DNA from: Mycobacterium sp. MBM
Lineage (GTDB): Bacteria; Actinomycetota; Actinomycetes; Mycobacteriales; Mycobacteriaceae
NCBI GenBank assembly: GCA_021648845.1
Contig: JAKJHY010000017.1
Coordinates: 46,558-110,557, forward strand
Length of the DNA stretch: 64,000 nt
Reading direction: 5' to 3'
Of this stretch, positions 7,990 through 15,561 are shown in pieces. The notes beneath the pieces are model-generated. The model was not told where the DNA came from. It searched no databases and saw nothing but the letters and a program-made list of their open reading frames with translations. Made by a program: the position numbers and the translations under genes. How positions within the stretch are numbered: position 1 is the first letter of the stretch; the number at the start of each line of letters is the position of its first letter.

Positions 7990-8003
7990 TGGAACAGGTT
8001 CTA
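7990..8003. promoter_or_regulatory. KstR operator (TGGAACAGGTTCTA)
   Basis: A second exact TnnAACnnGTTnnA match, centred between the divergent dehydrogenase (start 7933) and SDR (start 8037). With the box at 5152 it brackets a cluster that is probably derepressed together by steroid metabolites. Confidence 0.85.
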
Positions 8004-8036
8004 GTTTATTTCGGGGTTGAGGTAGCCTGACGCCCC

Positions 8037-8780
8037 ATGGGACGCGTGGACGGAAAAGTTGTACTCATCAGCGGTGGCGCACAGGGGATGGGCGCCGCGC
8101 ACGCCAAGATGCTCATCGACGAAGGCGCCAAGGTGGTGGTCGGCGACATCCTCGATGACAAGGGCGCGGCGCTGGCCGACGAGCTCGGCGACTCCGTGCG
8201 CTACGTCCACCTCGACGTCACCGATGCCGAGCAGTGGGCGGCGGCGGTCGACACCGCCGTCGAGACCTACGGCAGCCTGACCACCCTGGTGAACAACGCC
8301 GGCATCGTCGCGCTCGGCAAGATCGGCCAGTTCGACATGGCCAAGTGGCAGAAGGTCATCGACGTCAACCTGACCGGGACATTCCTCGGGATGCAGGCGG
8401 TCGTCGAGCAGATGAAGGCCGCCGGCGGTGGTTCGATCATCAACGTGTCCTCGATCGAGGGGCTGCGCGGCGCGCCCATGGTGCACCCGTACGTCGCCTC
8501 CAAGTGGGCGGTGCGCGGGCTGGCCAAATCCGCGGCGATCGAACTCGGCAAGTTCAACATCCGGATCAACTCGCTGCACCCGGGCTTCATCCGTACCCCG
8601 ATGACCAAGCACTTCCCCGACGATATGGTGACCTCCCCGCTGGGGCGGCCGGGGCAGTCCGAAGAGGTCTCCACCTTCGTGGTGTTCCTGACCAGCGACG
8701 AGTCCTCCTTCTCCACCGGCGCCGAGTTCGTGGTCGACGGTGGCCTGATCACCGACGTGCCGCACAAGGATCTGTTCTAG
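8037..8780 (+). CDS. Short-chain dehydrogenase, 3-alpha/20-beta-hydroxysteroid dehydrogenase-like
   Basis: A 247-residue classical SDR. It has the cofactor loop GGAQGMGAAHA near residues 14-24, NNAG, the catalytic serine in INVSSIEGLRG, and the YxxxK pair in YVASKWAVRGLAKSAA. The C-terminus has PGFIRTPMT and a final GGLITDV segment. Overall it resembles mycobacterial FabG3/Rv2002, a 3-alpha,20-beta-hydroxysteroid dehydrogenase. The KstR box 33 bases ahead of the ATG supports steroid use. A hairpin follows the stop, so it is probably transcribed alone. Confidence 0.9.
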   Translation: MGRVDGKVVLISGGAQGMGAAHAKMLIDEGAKVVVGDILDDKGAALADELGDSVRYVHLDVTDAEQWAAAVDTAVETYGSLTTLVNNAGIVALGKIGQFDMAKWQKVIDVNLTGTFLGMQAVVEQMKAAGGGSIINVSSIEGLRGAPMVHPYVASKWAVRGLAKSAAIELGKFNIRINSLHPGFIRTPMTKHFPDDMVTSPLGRPGQSEEVSTFVVFLTSDESSFSTGAEFVVDGGLITDVPHKDLF

Positions 8781-8781
8781 G

Positions 8782-8805
8782 CATCCCGATCGGCTGATCG
8801 GGATG
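8782..8805 (+). terminator. Hairpin after SDR gene
   Basis: A perfect 10-base stem CATCCCGATC / GATCGGGATG with loop GGCT starts one base after the stop codon. There is no T-run, which is usual for mycobacterial terminators. Confidence 0.65.
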
Positions 8806-8872
8806 GGGCGGTCCTGGACCGGTGGGAGCGGCAGGGGAGGATGGACGCACAGCCGACCACAGGAGGACGACG

Positions 8873-9097
8873 ATGGCCGACGTAACCGAACGGCAGGCGC
8901 TTGCCCAGATCACCGAGGATCACGGGTGGAACCGCCGGGTCGCCGACCGGGTCGACATCTATCTGCGGGGCGCCTCCCGCATCCGGGTGATCTGGCAGGG
9001 CGATGAGGCCATCAGTGGTGGGTCCCGCTATCAGGACGACATCATGGAGCAGTACAGCCGCGACCTGGCGACCGTGAAGGGCTGGCTGTCGCACTAG
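8873..9097 (+). CDS. Small conserved hypothetical protein
   Basis: A 74-residue soluble, charged protein (TERQALAQITEDHGWNRRVA, YLRGASRIRVIWQGDEAISG, YQDDIMEQYSRDLATVKGWL). A strong AGGAGG lies before the ATG at 8873 and codon use is normal for the genome, so it is a real gene. It sits 26 bases upstream of cinA and may be co-transcribed. No domain recognised. Confidence 0.75.
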   Translation: MADVTERQALAQITEDHGWNRRVADRVDIYLRGASRIRVIWQGDEAISGGSRYQDDIMEQYSRDLATVKGWLSH

Positions 9098-9123
9098 CGT
9101 CGGCCGGTGCATAGGCTGCGTTG

Positions 9124-10398
9124 ATGAGTGTGCGCGCCGCCATCGTGGTGACCGGAACCGAGGTGTTGACCGGTCGGATCCAGGATCTCAACGGACCATG
9201 GCTCGCGGACCGGCTGCTGGAGCTGGGCGTGGAACTGGCCTATGTCATCCAGTGCGGCGATCGCGCCGACGATATCGAGGCGCAGTTGCGTTTCCTGGCC
9301 GGTGCGGGTGTGGACCTCATCATCACCAGCGGCGGGCTGGGCCCGACGGCCGATGACCTCACGGTGGCCACCGTGGCCCGCTTCGCCGGTCGCGAGTTGC
9401 TGCTCGACGCCCCGCTGGAAGCCCGCATCGCCGGAATCCTTCGGACTCTGGTCGCCGGCCGCGAGGGAGTCGATTTCGACGCCGTCATGGCCGCCAATCG
9501 CAAACAGGCCATGGTCCCCGCCGGGGCGGAGATCCTGGATCCCGTCGGCACCGCTCCGGGGGTCGTCCTGCCGGGAGAACCGACCGTCGTGGTGCTGCCC
9601 GGCCCGCCACGCGAATTGCAGCCGATGTGGTCGGCCGCCGTGGACACGGCGGCCGTCCGGCAGGCGATCGCCGCACGCACCGAGTACCGCCAGCAGACGA
9701 TCCGGATGTTCGGCCTGCCCGAGTCCGGCCTGGCGGAGACGCTGCGGGTGGCCGAGGCGAGTATCGACGGCTTCACCGACCTCGAGGTGACCACCTGCCT
9801 GCGCCGCGGGGAGCTGGAGATCGTCACCCGCTACGAACCGAGCGCTGCCGGGGCATACGCGGCGCTGGTGGACTTGTTACGCGCGCACCACTCGCGAGAA
9901 CTGTTCTCCGAGGACGGCGCGCTGATCGATGACCAGGTCGCCGACCTGCTGGCCGGTCGCCGGTTCGCCACCGCAGAATCGTGCACCGCCGGCCTGCTGG
10001 CCGCGCGCCTGGCGGACCGGGCAGGCTCGTCGGCCTATCTGGCCGGCGGGGTGGTGTCCTATTCCAACGAGGCCAAAGTGGCACTGCTCGGGGTGGACGC
10101 CACGCTGATCGCCGAGCACGGGGCGGTCTCCGAACCGGTGGCCCGGGCGATGGCCGAGGGGGCGTTGGCGCGGTTCGACGCCGACACCGCGGTCGGCATC
10201 ACCGGAATCGCGGGCCCCGGCGGTGGTTCGCGGGAGAAGCCGGTCGGCACCGTGTGCTTCGGCGTGGCGGTCAGTGGCCGGCCGACGCTGGTGCGTACGC
10301 TCCGGTTGCCGGGAGACCGCAGCGATGTACGGGAACGCTCGACAACGGTGGCGATGCACCTGCTGCGCAGCGAGCTACTGGCATCATCGGGTGACTAG
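9124..10398 (+). CDS. cinA: CinA-like competence/damage-inducible protein, NMN amidohydrolase
   Basis: A 424-residue protein with the two classical CinA domains. The N-terminal MoaB/MogA-like domain has VVTGTEVLTGRIQDLNGPWL and ITSGGLGPTADDLT. The C-terminal domain has TAESCTAGLLAARLADRAGS, YSNEAKVALLGV and GITGIAGPGGGS. The C-terminal domain of CinA/PncC deamidates NMN in pyridine-nucleotide recycling; the N-terminal domain in related proteins acts on ADP-ribose. The ATG at 9124 follows a TTG that is also in frame. The stop overlaps the stop of the convergent LLM gene by three bases. Confidence 0.95.
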   Translation: MSVRAAIVVTGTEVLTGRIQDLNGPWLADRLLELGVELAYVIQCGDRADDIEAQLRFLAGAGVDLIITSGGLGPTADDLTVATVARFAGRELLLDAPLEARIAGILRTLVAGREGVDFDAVMAANRKQAMVPAGAEILDPVGTAPGVVLPGEPTVVVLPGPPRELQPMWSAAVDTAAVRQAIAARTEYRQQTIRMFGLPESGLAETLRVAEASIDGFTDLEVTTCLRRGELEIVTRYEPSAAGAYAALVDLLRAHHSRELFSEDGALIDDQVADLLAGRRFATAESCTAGLLAARLADRAGSSAYLAGGVVSYSNEAKVALLGVDATLIAEHGAVSEPVARAMAEGALARFDADTAVGITGIAGPGGGSREKPVGTVCFGVAVSGRPTLVRTLRLPGDRSDVRERSTTVAMHLLRSELLASSGD

Positions 10399-11333
10399 CA
10401 GTTGAACGCGGAAATGACCTCGCGGGCAAGCAGTTCCAGGGTTTGGTCGGACGCACGGTCGTGGGTGAACAGCACGACCTGACCGAACCCCAGGTCTTGC
10501 CACCGCCGAAGTCGCTCGACGATCGTCGGTGCGGTACCGATCAGCCCACCCTCGGCGAGGCCGAAACCGGTTGCACCGAATCGCTTCTCGGCGAACTCGC
10601 GGACCTTCGGCAGCGAATGCTCGTCCGGGGCCAGCGCCATTACCGCCTCCACCGACATGACGATGCTGGCCGGATCGCGCCCGATGTCGGCGCAGAGGCT
10701 GCGCAGCACCGATTGTTTGTGCTCGAGTTCGCCGAGTGCATAGGTGGGCACGTTCCAGACATCGGCGTAGCGCGCCACCAGTGGCAGCGTGTACTTTTCG
10801 CCGACACCTCCGACCACGATGGGTGGGCGCGGCTGCTGGAGCGCACCCGGACGGATGGGCATGTCCCGCACGGTGTAATGAGTGCCGTTGAAGTCGACGG
10901 TGTCGCCAGCGAACGCCTGGGTCAGGATCTCCAGCGTCTCGCCGAGCCGCTCGGAGCGGGTGGCGAAGGATCCCCAGTCCAGTCCGGCGCGCCGGTGCTC
11001 GTCCTCGATGGACCCGCTGCCGATGCCCAGTTGCAGACGGCCCGCCGATATCTGGTCGAGCGTGGTGGCCATCTTCGCCAGCATCGCCGGATGCCGGAAC
11101 TGGTTGCACAGCACCATGTGCCCGATCCGCAATCGCTCGGTGCGGCTGAGCAGTGCGGTGGCCAATGTCCACGCTTCCAGCGAGTCGATCTCGGGCAGCC
11201 CGGGGGCGTACAGGTGGTCGTACAGCCACAGCGAGCCGATTCCGAGTTCCTCGCAGCGCACGGCGCGGTGCAGCACATCGGAATAGGAGAAACCCATCTG
11301 CGGCACGTAGACGCCGATGTCCAGGGCAGCCAT
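10395..11333 (-). CDS. LLM-class F420-dependent oxidoreductase
   Basis: A 312-residue luciferase-like monooxygenase of the type that uses F420H2 in mycobacteria. It starts MAALDIGVYVPQMGFSYSD. Key segments are SLWLYDHLYAPGLP, the LGIGSGSIEDEHRRAGLDWG phosphate/cofactor loop, and PPIVVGGVGEKYTLPLVARY. The ATG at 11333 lies 8 bases past the stop of a second LLM gene, so it is the last gene of a three-gene operon (hydrolase, LLM, LLM). The substrate is unknown. Confidence 0.9.
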   Translation of the reverse strand: MAALDIGVYVPQMGFSYSDVLHRAVRCEELGIGSLWLYDHLYAPGLPEIDSLEAWTLATALLSRTERLRIGHMVLCNQFRHPAMLAKMATTLDQISAGRLQLGIGSGSIEDEHRRAGLDWGSFATRSERLGETLEILTQAFAGDTVDFNGTHYTVRDMPIRPGALQQPRPPIVVGGVGEKYTLPLVARYADVWNVPTYALGELEHKQSVLRSLCADIGRDPASIVMSVEAVMALAPDEHSLPKVREFAEKRFGATGFGLAEGGLIGTAPTIVERLRRWQDLGFGQVVLFTHDRASDQTLELLAREVISAFNC

Positions 11334-11341
11334 CGGCGGGC

Positions 11342-12202
11342 TCAGTTCAGCACGGGTGCCAGTCGACGCCACTGCTGCATCGGAAGGGCTGTCGGGTCGG
11401 TGTCCAGGACCTGCACGCAGACGTGGTCCGCGCCGGCGGCCTTGTGCTGGTTGACCCGTCGCAGGATCGCCTCCTCGTCACCCCACACCACCACCGCGTC
11501 GACGAGGCGGTCGCTGACCGAACGTATGTCCTCTTCGGTGAAACCGGAACGAAGGAGATTGTTTGCGTAGTTCGGCATGGCCAGATAGCCGCGCACCCAC
11601 TCGCGTCCGATCCCGCGTGCCACATCGGCGTCGGTGCTGAGCACCGCGGTCTGCTCGGGTGCCAGCAGCGGGCCGTCGCCGAGGCGCTCCCGCGCGGTCG
11701 CGGTGTGCTCGGGGGTGACCAGGTATGGGTGCGCGCCGCGGGAACGGTCAGCGGCCAGCCGCAGCATCTTGGGCCCCAGCGCGGCGAGCACCCGATCCTC
11801 GGCGGCGACCGGCTGATCGGCACGGTCCAGCCCGTCCAGGAACGCCGCGGTGGCCGCCAGCGGTTTGCGGTAGGTGCCCGGCGATTTGGAGTCGATGAGC
11901 GGCGCGTGGCTGACGCCGATACCGAGCAGGAACCGCCTGCCGTGTACCGCGGACAGCCGCGCGTGGGCGGCCGCGACGTCGGCGGGCTCGTGCATCCAGA
12001 GGTTCAGGATGCCGGTCGCGATGGTCGTGGTCTTGGTGGCGGTCAGCAGGTTCTCTACCGCGTCGAGCACCGGACCGCCGACGTCGGGGATCCACAGCGC
12101 GGGGTAGCCGAGTTCCTCCAGTTCGGCCGCCGCATCGGCGGCCGCCCCGGCGTCACCATAGCGAAGGGGTGCGCTCCAGATTCCGGTGCCCGAAAGTTCC
12201 AC
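11342..12202 (-). CDS. LLM-class F420-dependent oxidoreductase (TIGR03620-like)
   Basis: A 286-residue LLM-family barrel with ELEELGYPALWIPDVGGPVLD, TATKTTTIATGILNLWMHEP and the cofactor-binding FLLGIGVSHAPLID. The GTG at 12202 (VELSGTG) was chosen because AAAGGAG lies 8 bases ahead; the TTG start further out would place that ribosome site inside the coding region. It is about 14 bases downstream of the alpha/beta hydrolase. Two adjacent, clearly diverged LLM proteins suggest consecutive steps or different substrates rather than simple duplication. Confidence 0.9.
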   Translation of the reverse strand: MELSGTGIWSAPLRYGDAGAAADAAAELEELGYPALWIPDVGGPVLDAVENLLTATKTTTIATGILNLWMHEPADVAAAHARLSAVHGRRFLLGIGVSHAPLIDSKSPGTYRKPLAATAAFLDGLDRADQPVAAEDRVLAALGPKMLRLAADRSRGAHPYLVTPEHTATARERLGDGPLLAPEQTAVLSTDADVARGIGREWVRGYLAMPNYANNLLRSGFTEEDIRSVSDRLVDAVVVWGDEEAILRRVNQHKAAGADHVCVQVLDTDPTALPMQQWRRLAPVLN

Positions 12203-12216
12203 GTACCGAACTCCTT

Positions 12217-13137
12217 TCAAAGGGAGCCGCGGCCGTCGCGATCCCAGATATCTTGCATCGTACGGAGGATCTCCTCGGCGCAGCCGAGCCCCCCGAGGTG
12301 ACTCTCGCCGGGCAGGACCGTCATCTCGGCGTCCGGTAGCCGCGCCACCACATGTGCGCCGTGCGCGAACGGGACGATGTGGTCCTCATCGCCGTGCCAC
12401 CAGTGCACGGGCACCTTGACCTCATCGAGGCGAAAGCCCCAGTCCCGGACGAAGCCGACGATGTCGTAGAACGGGGCCGCAAGCTGTTTTCGCCCCCCGT
12501 TGAGCAGATCGTCGAGGAACATCGCCTTGAACTCGGGGCGCGCCAACAGCCGCCGGTCACCCTCCGGGGAGATCCTGGCGTAGAGCTCCAGCGCCGGTGA
12601 GCCGACCGGCGCGATCAGCCTGATCAAGGTGGCGGCCGCAATACGAATCGGGCCACCGGCCAACTCCAGGACGGGCGCCACCGTGGAGCCGAGGTTCATC
12701 AGGCCGCTGGTGATGCCGTCGGCCCCGACGTAGGGTGCCACACCGCCGAGCACGCCGGCGGCGACCACGCGGTCGGGCATGGCGGCCGCCGCGGCCAGCG
12801 TGTAGGGCCCGCCGCCGGAGAGTCCGATGACGGCGAAATTATCGATACCGAGTGTGTCGGCGATGACGCGCAGATCCTGGGCGAACGCCAGCACGTTCGG
12901 ATACTGGTGCGGCGTCGAGGAACCGATACCCGGCCGGTCGATTCCGATCAGCCGGATCTTCGCCAGTTCGGCGTAGGCGCGGGCCTCGGCGGGGATTTGC
13001 CGGCGTGCACCGGGAGTCCCGTGCAGCCAGAACACCGCCCGGCCATGAGGATCGCCGAACTCGGCGAAGCCGAGCTGGCGGTCGGTGCTGACGGCGACGT
13101 TGCCCTCGAGCTTGGGGCGTTCGATGGGTGGAACCAT
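12217..13137 (-). CDS. Alpha/beta-hydrolase fold protein
   Basis: A 306-residue alpha/beta hydrolase. The oxyanion segment is FWLHGTPGARRQIP, the nucleophile elbow is VIGLSGGGPYTLA (serine), the acid is near WWHGDEDHIVPFAHG, and the catalytic histidine is in LPGESHLGG. The GIDRPGIGSS motif is typical of the epoxide-hydrolase/haloperoxidase-like group. First gene of the hydrolase-LLM-LLM operon. The ATG at 13137 is preferred over an in-frame TTG two codons earlier. The substrate is unknown. Confidence 0.9.
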   Translation of the reverse strand: MVPPIERPKLEGNVAVSTDRQLGFAEFGDPHGRAVFWLHGTPGARRQIPAEARAYAELAKIRLIGIDRPGIGSSTPHQYPNVLAFAQDLRVIADTLGIDNFAVIGLSGGGPYTLAAAAAMPDRVVAAGVLGGVAPYVGADGITSGLMNLGSTVAPVLELAGGPIRIAAATLIRLIAPVGSPALELYARISPEGDRRLLARPEFKAMFLDDLLNGGRKQLAAPFYDIVGFVRDWGFRLDEVKVPVHWWHGDEDHIVPFAHGAHVVARLPDAEMTVLPGESHLGGLGCAEEILRTMQDIWDRDGRGSL

Positions 13138-13261
13138 CGGCAAAGTGTGTCATGGATTACACGCGGCCCATATCGTGGCCCTGGTGCCCGTACCCGGGTC
13201 ATCGTGGAGTGACCGATTCCGGGGACAGGTGGTTGCCGGCGATGCGATCGAGGAGGACCTC

Positions 13262-13642
13262 ATGGACGATTCCGTCGACCGCGGCGCCATTGCACTGGCG
13301 TTCTCGACGCACCGGTTCGAGGAGTCGCTACCGCATCTGGCCAAGGACGTCCAGTGGACCATCGTGGGCTACCTGGTACTCGAAGGCGCCGACGCCGTCA
13401 TTCGTACCTGCGCCGAGACCCGGCAGAGCCTGGTCGACACCGAGACCAGCATGCTGCGCTGCGTGGTGGCCGCACAGGGCGATGTGGTGGCGGTGGACAC
13501 GGTGGCCCGCTACAGCGGGCCCAATGGTGTGACGGCTGTGGCAGGCTGCGACATCGTCGAGTTCTCCGGCGCCCGGATCAGTGCCATCACGTCCTACGCC
13601 GTGCAGGTCGATCCCGAATGCGCAGGCGCGCCACCGCGGTAG
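13262..13642 (+). CDS. SnoaL-like / NTF2-fold protein
   Basis: A 126-residue protein with the shape of a SnoaL-like polyketide-cyclase fold: an N-terminal helix (FSTHRFEESLPHLAKDVQWT), strands around AAQGDVVAVDTVARYSGPNG and a final DIVEFSGARISAITSYAVQ. A strong AGGAGG precedes the ATG at 13262. It is divergent from the hydrolase operon with a 124-base gap and could function with it. Most family members in mycobacteria are uncharacterised. Confidence 0.8.
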   Translation: MDDSVDRGAIALAFSTHRFEESLPHLAKDVQWTIVGYLVLEGADAVIRTCAETRQSLVDTETSMLRCVVAAQGDVVAVDTVARYSGPNGVTAVAGCDIVEFSGARISAITSYAVQVDPECAGAPPR

Positions 13643-13675
13643 CGCTCAACACCGCTACCGGTGCACCCGAATTCG

Positions 13676-13945
13676 TCAGCGCCCGCGCCAACCTCCGTTT
13701 CGCTCCGCCAGCGAGCGCAGCTGTTTCAGTGCGAACTGGCGGCTACGCCCCGCCGGCGGCAGCACGATACCGGCCCACAGACCCTCCGCCCCCGGGGTCA
13801 CGCAGGCCTCCTTCGCGCACTGCCACCGGCGGGGACAGGCTCGGCACAACGCCTTTGCGCCTTCGTCCGCCGTCGTCGTCCACCGGTCGGGATTCTGTGT
13901 GCACGGCGCCGTCCACACTCCGTCTTCGATCGATATCGGATACAC
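13676..13945 (-). CDS. WhiB-family iron-sulfur regulator
   Basis: An 89-residue Wbl protein. Four cluster cysteines are in the canonical spacing (C15, C34-x2-C37-x5-C43; seen as APCTQN and CRACPRRWQC), with an extra C48. The beta-turn motif is GLWAGI at 55-60, followed by a basic C-terminal tail (RSRQFALKQLRSLAERNGGWR) for DNA or sigma-factor contact. The GTG at 13945 is favoured, as a GGGGGG run precedes it; a frame extending upstream to 14038 would cross the operator palindrome. Wbl proteins bind a [4Fe-4S] cluster and usually the principal sigma factor. It is divergent from a TetR regulator across a large palindrome. Confidence 0.88.
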   Translation of the reverse strand: MYPISIEDGVWTAPCTQNPDRWTTTADEGAKALCRACPRRWQCAKEACVTPGAEGLWAGIVLPPAGRSRQFALKQLRSLAERNGGWRGR

Positions 13946-13990
13946 GTCCCCCCACCATCCCTTCCCGTCTCGACTATCGCGCGATGGACC

Positions 13991-14024
13991 ATACGTTTGT
14001 ATCGTACCGACGATACAGACGTAT
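13991..14024. promoter_or_regulatory. 34-bp palindromic operator between whiB and tetR
   Basis: Fifteen-base arms (left ATACGTTTGTATCGT, right ACGATACAGACGTAT) with a single mismatch and spacer ACCG. The core TGTATCGT/ACGATACA is perfect. It sits 45 bases upstream of the WhiB GTG and 41 bases upstream of the TetR GTG, so it can control both. The neighbouring TetR is the obvious binder. Confidence 0.8.
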
Positions 14025-14065
14025 CGACCAGCGGTCATGGCGTGAGATTGACTACGGTGGCATTT

Positions 14066-14683
14066 GTGAGATCTGAGGCCGCCGGTACGCACGCTGAGCT
14101 GCCGCGCAGTATCGACAAGATCCGTACCGCGGCGTTGCAGAGTTTCGCCGCGCACGGAACCGCCGCGACGACGCTGCGCGGAGTCGCCGCCGCCGCCGGG
14201 GTGTCGCTGGGGCTGGTGCAACACCATTTCGCCACCAAGGCCGGGCTCATCAAGGCGGTCGACGAGTACGTGATCGATGTGGTGATCACCCCATTGGCGC
14301 AGCCGGTCCCGGCGGGCTCCACCGATTCGGTGTCCGAGATCGGTAATCGGGTCAACACGTTGTTCGCCGAGAATCCCGAGGTCGCGGCGTACCTGGGCCG
14401 TGCGCTCGTCGACGGCAGCGCGTTGGGCACCATAATTTTCGATCGCCTCTACGAAGTCGGCGTCGTGCGCTGGCAGCTGCGAGCCGAGCGTGGCGAGACC
14501 CGCCCCGATATCGATCTACCTTGGGCGGTCATCAACGCCCTGATCCTGCCGCTCGGCGCGATCAGCATGCGTGGGCACATCGAACGCCACCTGTCGGCGT
14601 CGTTCAATTCGCCCGAGCAGCTGCAGCGGTGGCAGGAGTCCGTGAACACCTTGCTCCGTGACGGCTTGTTCCGAAAAGCGTAG
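14066..14683 (+). CDS. TetR-family regulator
   Basis: A 205-residue TetR protein. Its N-terminal HTH reads SIDKIRTAALQSFAAHGTAA, then TLRGVAAAAGVSLGLVQHHF and KAGLIKAVDEYV. The helical C-terminal ligand domain includes NTLFAENPEVAAYLGRALV. The start is uncertain (GTG at 14042, 14057 or 14066); 14066 was chosen because it is closest to the conserved domain and has GGTGG ahead. It is divergent from the WhiB gene and is the likely ligand of the palindrome at 13991-14024. Confidence 0.9.
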   Translation: MRSEAAGTHAELPRSIDKIRTAALQSFAAHGTAATTLRGVAAAAGVSLGLVQHHFATKAGLIKAVDEYVIDVVITPLAQPVPAGSTDSVSEIGNRVNTLFAENPEVAAYLGRALVDGSALGTIIFDRLYEVGVVRWQLRAERGETRPDIDLPWAVINALILPLGAISMRGHIERHLSASFNSPEQLQRWQESVNTLLRDGLFRKA

Positions 14684-14688
14684 TGCGG

Positions 14689-15537
14689 TCAGGTATTTCC
14701 GCCGGCCACCCGCTTGCGGTAGGCCGACGGGGTCTCGCCGCAGAACTGGACGAAGCTGCGGGTGAACGAGCTGAGGTTGTCGAATCCCACCGCGGCCGAG
14801 GTCGCCTGGACGGACTGTGCCGGCGCGGCCAACAGCGCCATCGCGCGCAGCATCCGGGCGTGCAGTAGATATGTCCGCCAGGACATTCCGAGGGTGTCGG
14901 AGAAGAGTCTGCGTAGGCTGCGCTCCGAGACGGCGACCGCGCGACTGACATCTTCGGCGGTGACCGATGCAAGGTGTTCCTTGGTGTAGGTCAGCGCCGC
15001 CGCCACGATCGGATGCTCCGTCGTGGGCAGGTTCAGCGGCGCTTCGTGGTCGAGCGCCTCGGCGACCAAGTGGGCCATCGTGCGGAAGAAGCCGTCGGAG
15101 ATCTGATCGCCGTGCGCTCGGTCGATGGGCCACCGCAGCGCGTAGATCATCATCTCGCGGATCAGCGGCGATACGGCGATGATGCGTGCCCGGTCGCCGG
15201 TGTCCGGCATCATGTGTGCGTCGAACATCACCGCGATGGTCTTGACGTCGGGATTCATCACCGCCTGGTGTTCCAGACCGGCCGGGATCCAGGCCGCCTG
15301 CTGGGGTGGCAGCAGGTAGTGGCCGGCGTCGGTCTCGACCTCGACGACGCCCTGTAGTGCGTACTCGATCTGGTGCACCTCGTGCGAATGCCAGCCGGTG
15401 ATCAACCCGTCACCTTCGTACAGATAGCTGCCCGCCAGTGCTCGCCCACCGCGACGCAGTTCGATCACTCGGCGGGGGGCTCGATCCAGCTTGGCCGAAA
15501 AGGTCAAACCTCTGTCCGATCGCGCAGAGACGGTCAC
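14689..15537 (-). CDS. AraC-family regulator with cupin sensor
   Basis: A 282-residue regulator. The N-terminal cupin-like domain has GWHSHEVHQIEYALQGVVEV and LLPPQQAAWIPAGLEHQ. The C-terminal double HTH has SLRRLFSDTLGMSWRTYLLH and AAVGFDNLSSFTRSFVQFCG. The GTG at 15537 gives VTVSARS; no clear ribosome site is visible, so it could be leaderless. The same frame stays open far upstream but is then antisense to the amidohydrolase. It is divergent from that amidohydrolase with a 24-base gap, so it probably regulates it. Confidence 0.88.
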   Translation of the reverse strand: MTVSARSDRGLTFSAKLDRAPRRVIELRRGGRALAGSYLYEGDGLITGWHSHEVHQIEYALQGVVEVETDAGHYLLPPQQAAWIPAGLEHQAVMNPDVKTIAVMFDAHMMPDTGDRARIIAVSPLIREMMIYALRWPIDRAHGDQISDGFFRTMAHLVAEALDHEAPLNLPTTEHPIVAAALTYTKEHLASVTAEDVSRAVAVSERSLRRLFSDTLGMSWRTYLLHARMLRAMALLAAPAQSVQATSAAVGFDNLSSFTRSFVQFCGETPSAYRKRVAGGNT

Positions 15538-15561
15538 GGTTTTCGAGGGTACTAGTTGGTT

